Source: Spirochaetota bacterium (GTDB taxonomy: Bacteria; Spirochaetota; UBA4802; JAFGJZ01). Taken from it: DNA of 54,832 nt. Within the stretch, counting starts at the first letter, position 1, and each line of letters starts with the position of its first letter. The stretch covers positions 1 through 54,832 of the forward strand of contig JAFGRW010000030.1 of NCBI GenBank assembly GCA_016934935.1, given 5' to 3'. The notes below the pieces were generated by a model. The model ran no database searches, had not been told where the DNA came from, and saw nothing but the letters and a program-made list of their open reading frames with translations. A program made the position numbers and the translations under genes. Below, piece by piece: positions 53,120 to 54,832 of the stretch.

Positions 53120-53145
53120 ATATAAACTATCGTCGAAATTGTCAA
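53117..53145 (-). promoter_or_regulatory. Promoter of the xre-cupin/leuCD-type operon
   Basis: On the minus strand TTGACA, 17-nt spacer, TATATA. The leader would be about 25 nt. Confidence 0.6.
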
Positions 53146-53290
53146 GGAAAAACAGACCATTTTTTACGATTTACAACAAAATTGGTAATTTTTCACTGTT
53201 CTCTATTATAAACTTTACAGACAAAAATCAAATATCATAATGTGTTTTAAAAAACAGAAACATAAATTATTTTACATAAGGCTTAAAAAA

Positions 53291-54226
53291 ATGAAAATCT
53301 TCTACACATTACTGCTTACATTACTATTCCTGATGCCATCAGCATGCAAGAAAGATAAACAAGAACACACAAAGTCTTCCGGGAAAGAGTCAGAAATATA
53401 CTATAACACTCTTGATCGCGCGACAAAAGCTTTTGAGCAGGAAAACTATAAAGAGACGGAAAAACTGATTAAAAGGGCAATCAATCTGGAACCGGGAATG
53501 CCAATGGCATACTACATGTACGGTATGCTGTACGTTCACAGCAATGATTTTCTTAAAGCCGGTCAGAATTTTGAAATGGCACTTAAAAGATCAACTCTGT
53601 CCGAGAAAAAAAGATTAATTGATGAAATTGATTCCATGACAGGTTTTATAGCAGATGATGATGATGTGATTTTATTGGAAAAAGCTGCAAACCTGTTAGA
53701 CAAAGGTAATCACAGACAATCTCTTTCAATTGTCGAGAAATTACTGGCTAAATATCCTTATAACCCCGATGTTTTATACCTTTACGGCACAAATGGAATT
53801 AAAACAGGCAATAAAGATGCGCCTTTACATCTGGAAAAAGCCATTAAGGTTCATCCCGCGCATCAACTATCTTTTAAATCATTAATTGATTATTACAAAG
53901 AAACCAGATCGAATAAAAAATTGACGCAATTATATGAAACATATATTGATTATTTCGGTGAATCTGCTGATATTTGTACAGAATATGCTATACACGTTTA
54001 TAATTGCGAAGATACAGAAAAAGCATTGATTCTTCTGGATCAAAATATTGACAAATTTCCCGATTATCATATTAATCATTTTTTTGCGGGTAAAATTCAC
54101 TACTCTTTGAACAAGAACGATCTCGGATTAAAGCATCTTTCTGCCTTCATTGAAAAATCGAAAGGGACAGATACTGATGCGCAACTTATTAAGGAAGCCG
54201 AGCAAATGCTGATAAACTTGAAATAG
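53291..54226 (+). CDS. TPR-repeat lipoprotein
   Basis: 311 residues from ATG 53291 (AAGG about 9 nt upstream); the reading from 53240 adds a basic extension with no SD. The lipobox is MPSAC. At least five TPR-like repeats follow (landmarks DRATKAFEQENYKETEKLIKRA, PMAYYMYGMLYVHSNDFLKAG, PDVLYLYGTNGIKTG, ADICTEYAIHVYNCEDTEKAL, PDYHINHFFAGKIHYSLNK). Probably an outer membrane or periplasmic scaffold. It lies divergent from the xre operon with about 200 nt between. Confidence 0.75.
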   Translation: MKIFYTLLLTLLFLMPSACKKDKQEHTKSSGKESEIYYNTLDRATKAFEQENYKETEKLIKRAINLEPGMPMAYYMYGMLYVHSNDFLKAGQNFEMALKRSTLSEKKRLIDEIDSMTGFIADDDDVILLEKAANLLDKGNHRQSLSIVEKLLAKYPYNPDVLYLYGTNGIKTGNKDAPLHLEKAIKVHPAHQLSFKSLIDYYKETRSNKKLTQLYETYIDYFGESADICTEYAIHVYNCEDTEKALILLDQNIDKFPDYHINHFFAGKIHYSLNKNDLGLKHLSAFIEKSKGTDTDAQLIKEAEQMLINLK

Positions 54227-54274
54227 ATTATTTCTAATTCCCTGAGCAACCGCTAAAAAATTCTGGAGAAAAAT

Positions 54275-54718
54275 ATGCTTTTTGAACTAATCAGCAACAA
54301 ACCCCTGGTAAACTCGATTATTGCTTTTATAACAAGCCAGATATTAAAATCTATTTACTTCTATTTCTCGGGCACAAAAAAACAGATACATGAGTTTTTT
54401 GGCACCGGAGGAATGCCCTCTTCACATTCGGCAACAGTATCTGCTCTATCTACTACAATAGGAATTACTTCCGGTTGGGGAAGTGTTTCATTTGCCATAT
54501 CATGCGTGTTCAGTTCAATTGTAATATACGACGCAGCCACCTTAAGACGAGCAGCCGGAAATAATGCAAAAAAGATAAATGAAATAACCACTAAACTAAC
54601 TGAAAGTCTTGGACCGCAGACCATAAAACTAAAGACCGATATTGGCCACACCGTACCTGAGGTAGTAGCCGGAATCGCGTTAGGAACTCTTTTGTCAGTA
54701 TTATCGTTTATGTTTTAG
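54275..54718 (+). CDS. Divergent PAP2 family protein (YuiD/DUF212)
   Basis: 147 residues, four hydrophobic segments. The family motifs GTGGMPSSHSATVSALSTTIG near 44 and GHTVPEVVAGIALG near 124 are intact and resemble the PAP2 phosphatase core, although activity has not been shown as far as I know. It lies 48 nt after the TPR lipoprotein gene; TGGAG precedes ATG 54275. It may act on isoprenoid or lipid phosphates in the membrane. Confidence 0.85.
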   Translation: MLFELISNKPLVNSIIAFITSQILKSIYFYFSGTKKQIHEFFGTGGMPSSHSATVSALSTTIGITSGWGSVSFAISCVFSSIVIYDAATLRRAAGNNAKKINEITTKLTESLGPQTIKLKTDIGHTVPEVVAGIALGTLLSVLSFMF

Positions 54719-54832
54719 TTATAATATCCTCTGATAATTAATTTATCAACCAGGTTGCATACCCACTATGTCAAGCGGCGGCAACGTTTTTTTTAGATTC
54801 ATCATAAATAGTTTTATTTTTCCACAGATTGA

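Noticed and set aside
53240..53290. Upstream start for the TPR lipoprotein
   Set aside because: It places 17 basic residues before a standard lipoprotein signal and has no SD.

Overview
The window reads as a chromosomal segment of a low-GC, diderm, probably anaerobic bacterium. A spirochaete or a close relative fits best. Supporting features are the complete outer-membrane logistics (BamA, a Skp-like lipoprotein, LpoB, Lgt, several lipoproteins), OmpL47-like exported repeats, two differently built class III nucleotide cyclases, and many Fe-S proteins (EFR1-type ferredoxin, HdrD-like reductase, a ferredoxin-hemerythrin pair). TTG and GTG starts with good Shine-Dalgarno (SD) sequences are frequent. 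The phylum is inference; no rRNA is present.

Layout. 1-82: the 5' end of a group IIC intron on the minus strand, placed just behind the terminator of an OmpL47-like exported protein gene. 139-7688 (all minus): exported protein, small secreted protein, alpha/beta hydrolase with a histone-H1-like tail, hybrid sensor kinase with a decayed ATPase, and a COG3014-LpoB lipoprotein pair. 8020-19658 (mostly plus): DEDD nuclease, an unlisted 53-residue microgene on the minus strand, glycogen phosphorylase, adenylate cyclase, MlaF-type ATPase plus DUF2156 protein, ArgB, an M23-DUF4846 lipoprotein, and xylulokinase. 19712-22696 (minus): second cyclase, glycosyltransferase, membrane protein. 22881-25642 (plus): tail-anchored protein, glutamine-synthetase-like enzyme, STAS protein.

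25670-38266 (minus) is one long envelope and secretion cluster. In transcription order it is tpiA, secG, a plugless TonB-receptor-like barrel, exbB, exbD, then bamA behind its own promoter, skp-like, yajC, an acidic membrane protein, secD, secF, ribD, ribE. From 38595 the plus strand carries lgt and then a ferredoxin-hemerythrin operon whose control region has an FNR/HcpR-like site and a hairpin covering the SD and start codon. 40890-43759 (minus) encodes EFR1 and HdrD-like Fe-S proteins. A tRNA-Asp follows, then an exported protein, MYG1-like hydrolase, RsmE, SH3 lipoprotein, MntP, Cache protein with a decayed GGDEF domain, an xre-cupin/leuC/leuD-type operon with a palindromic operator, a TPR lipoprotein and a YuiD-like protein.

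Themes: cell-envelope biogenesis, intracellular signalling in which several catalytic domains look inactivated, and anaerobic Fe-S redox chemistry. The best candidates for something undescribed are the hydrolase-H1 fusion, the control region of the ferredoxin-hemerythrin operon, the plugless receptor with ExbBD, and the 53-residue microgene.
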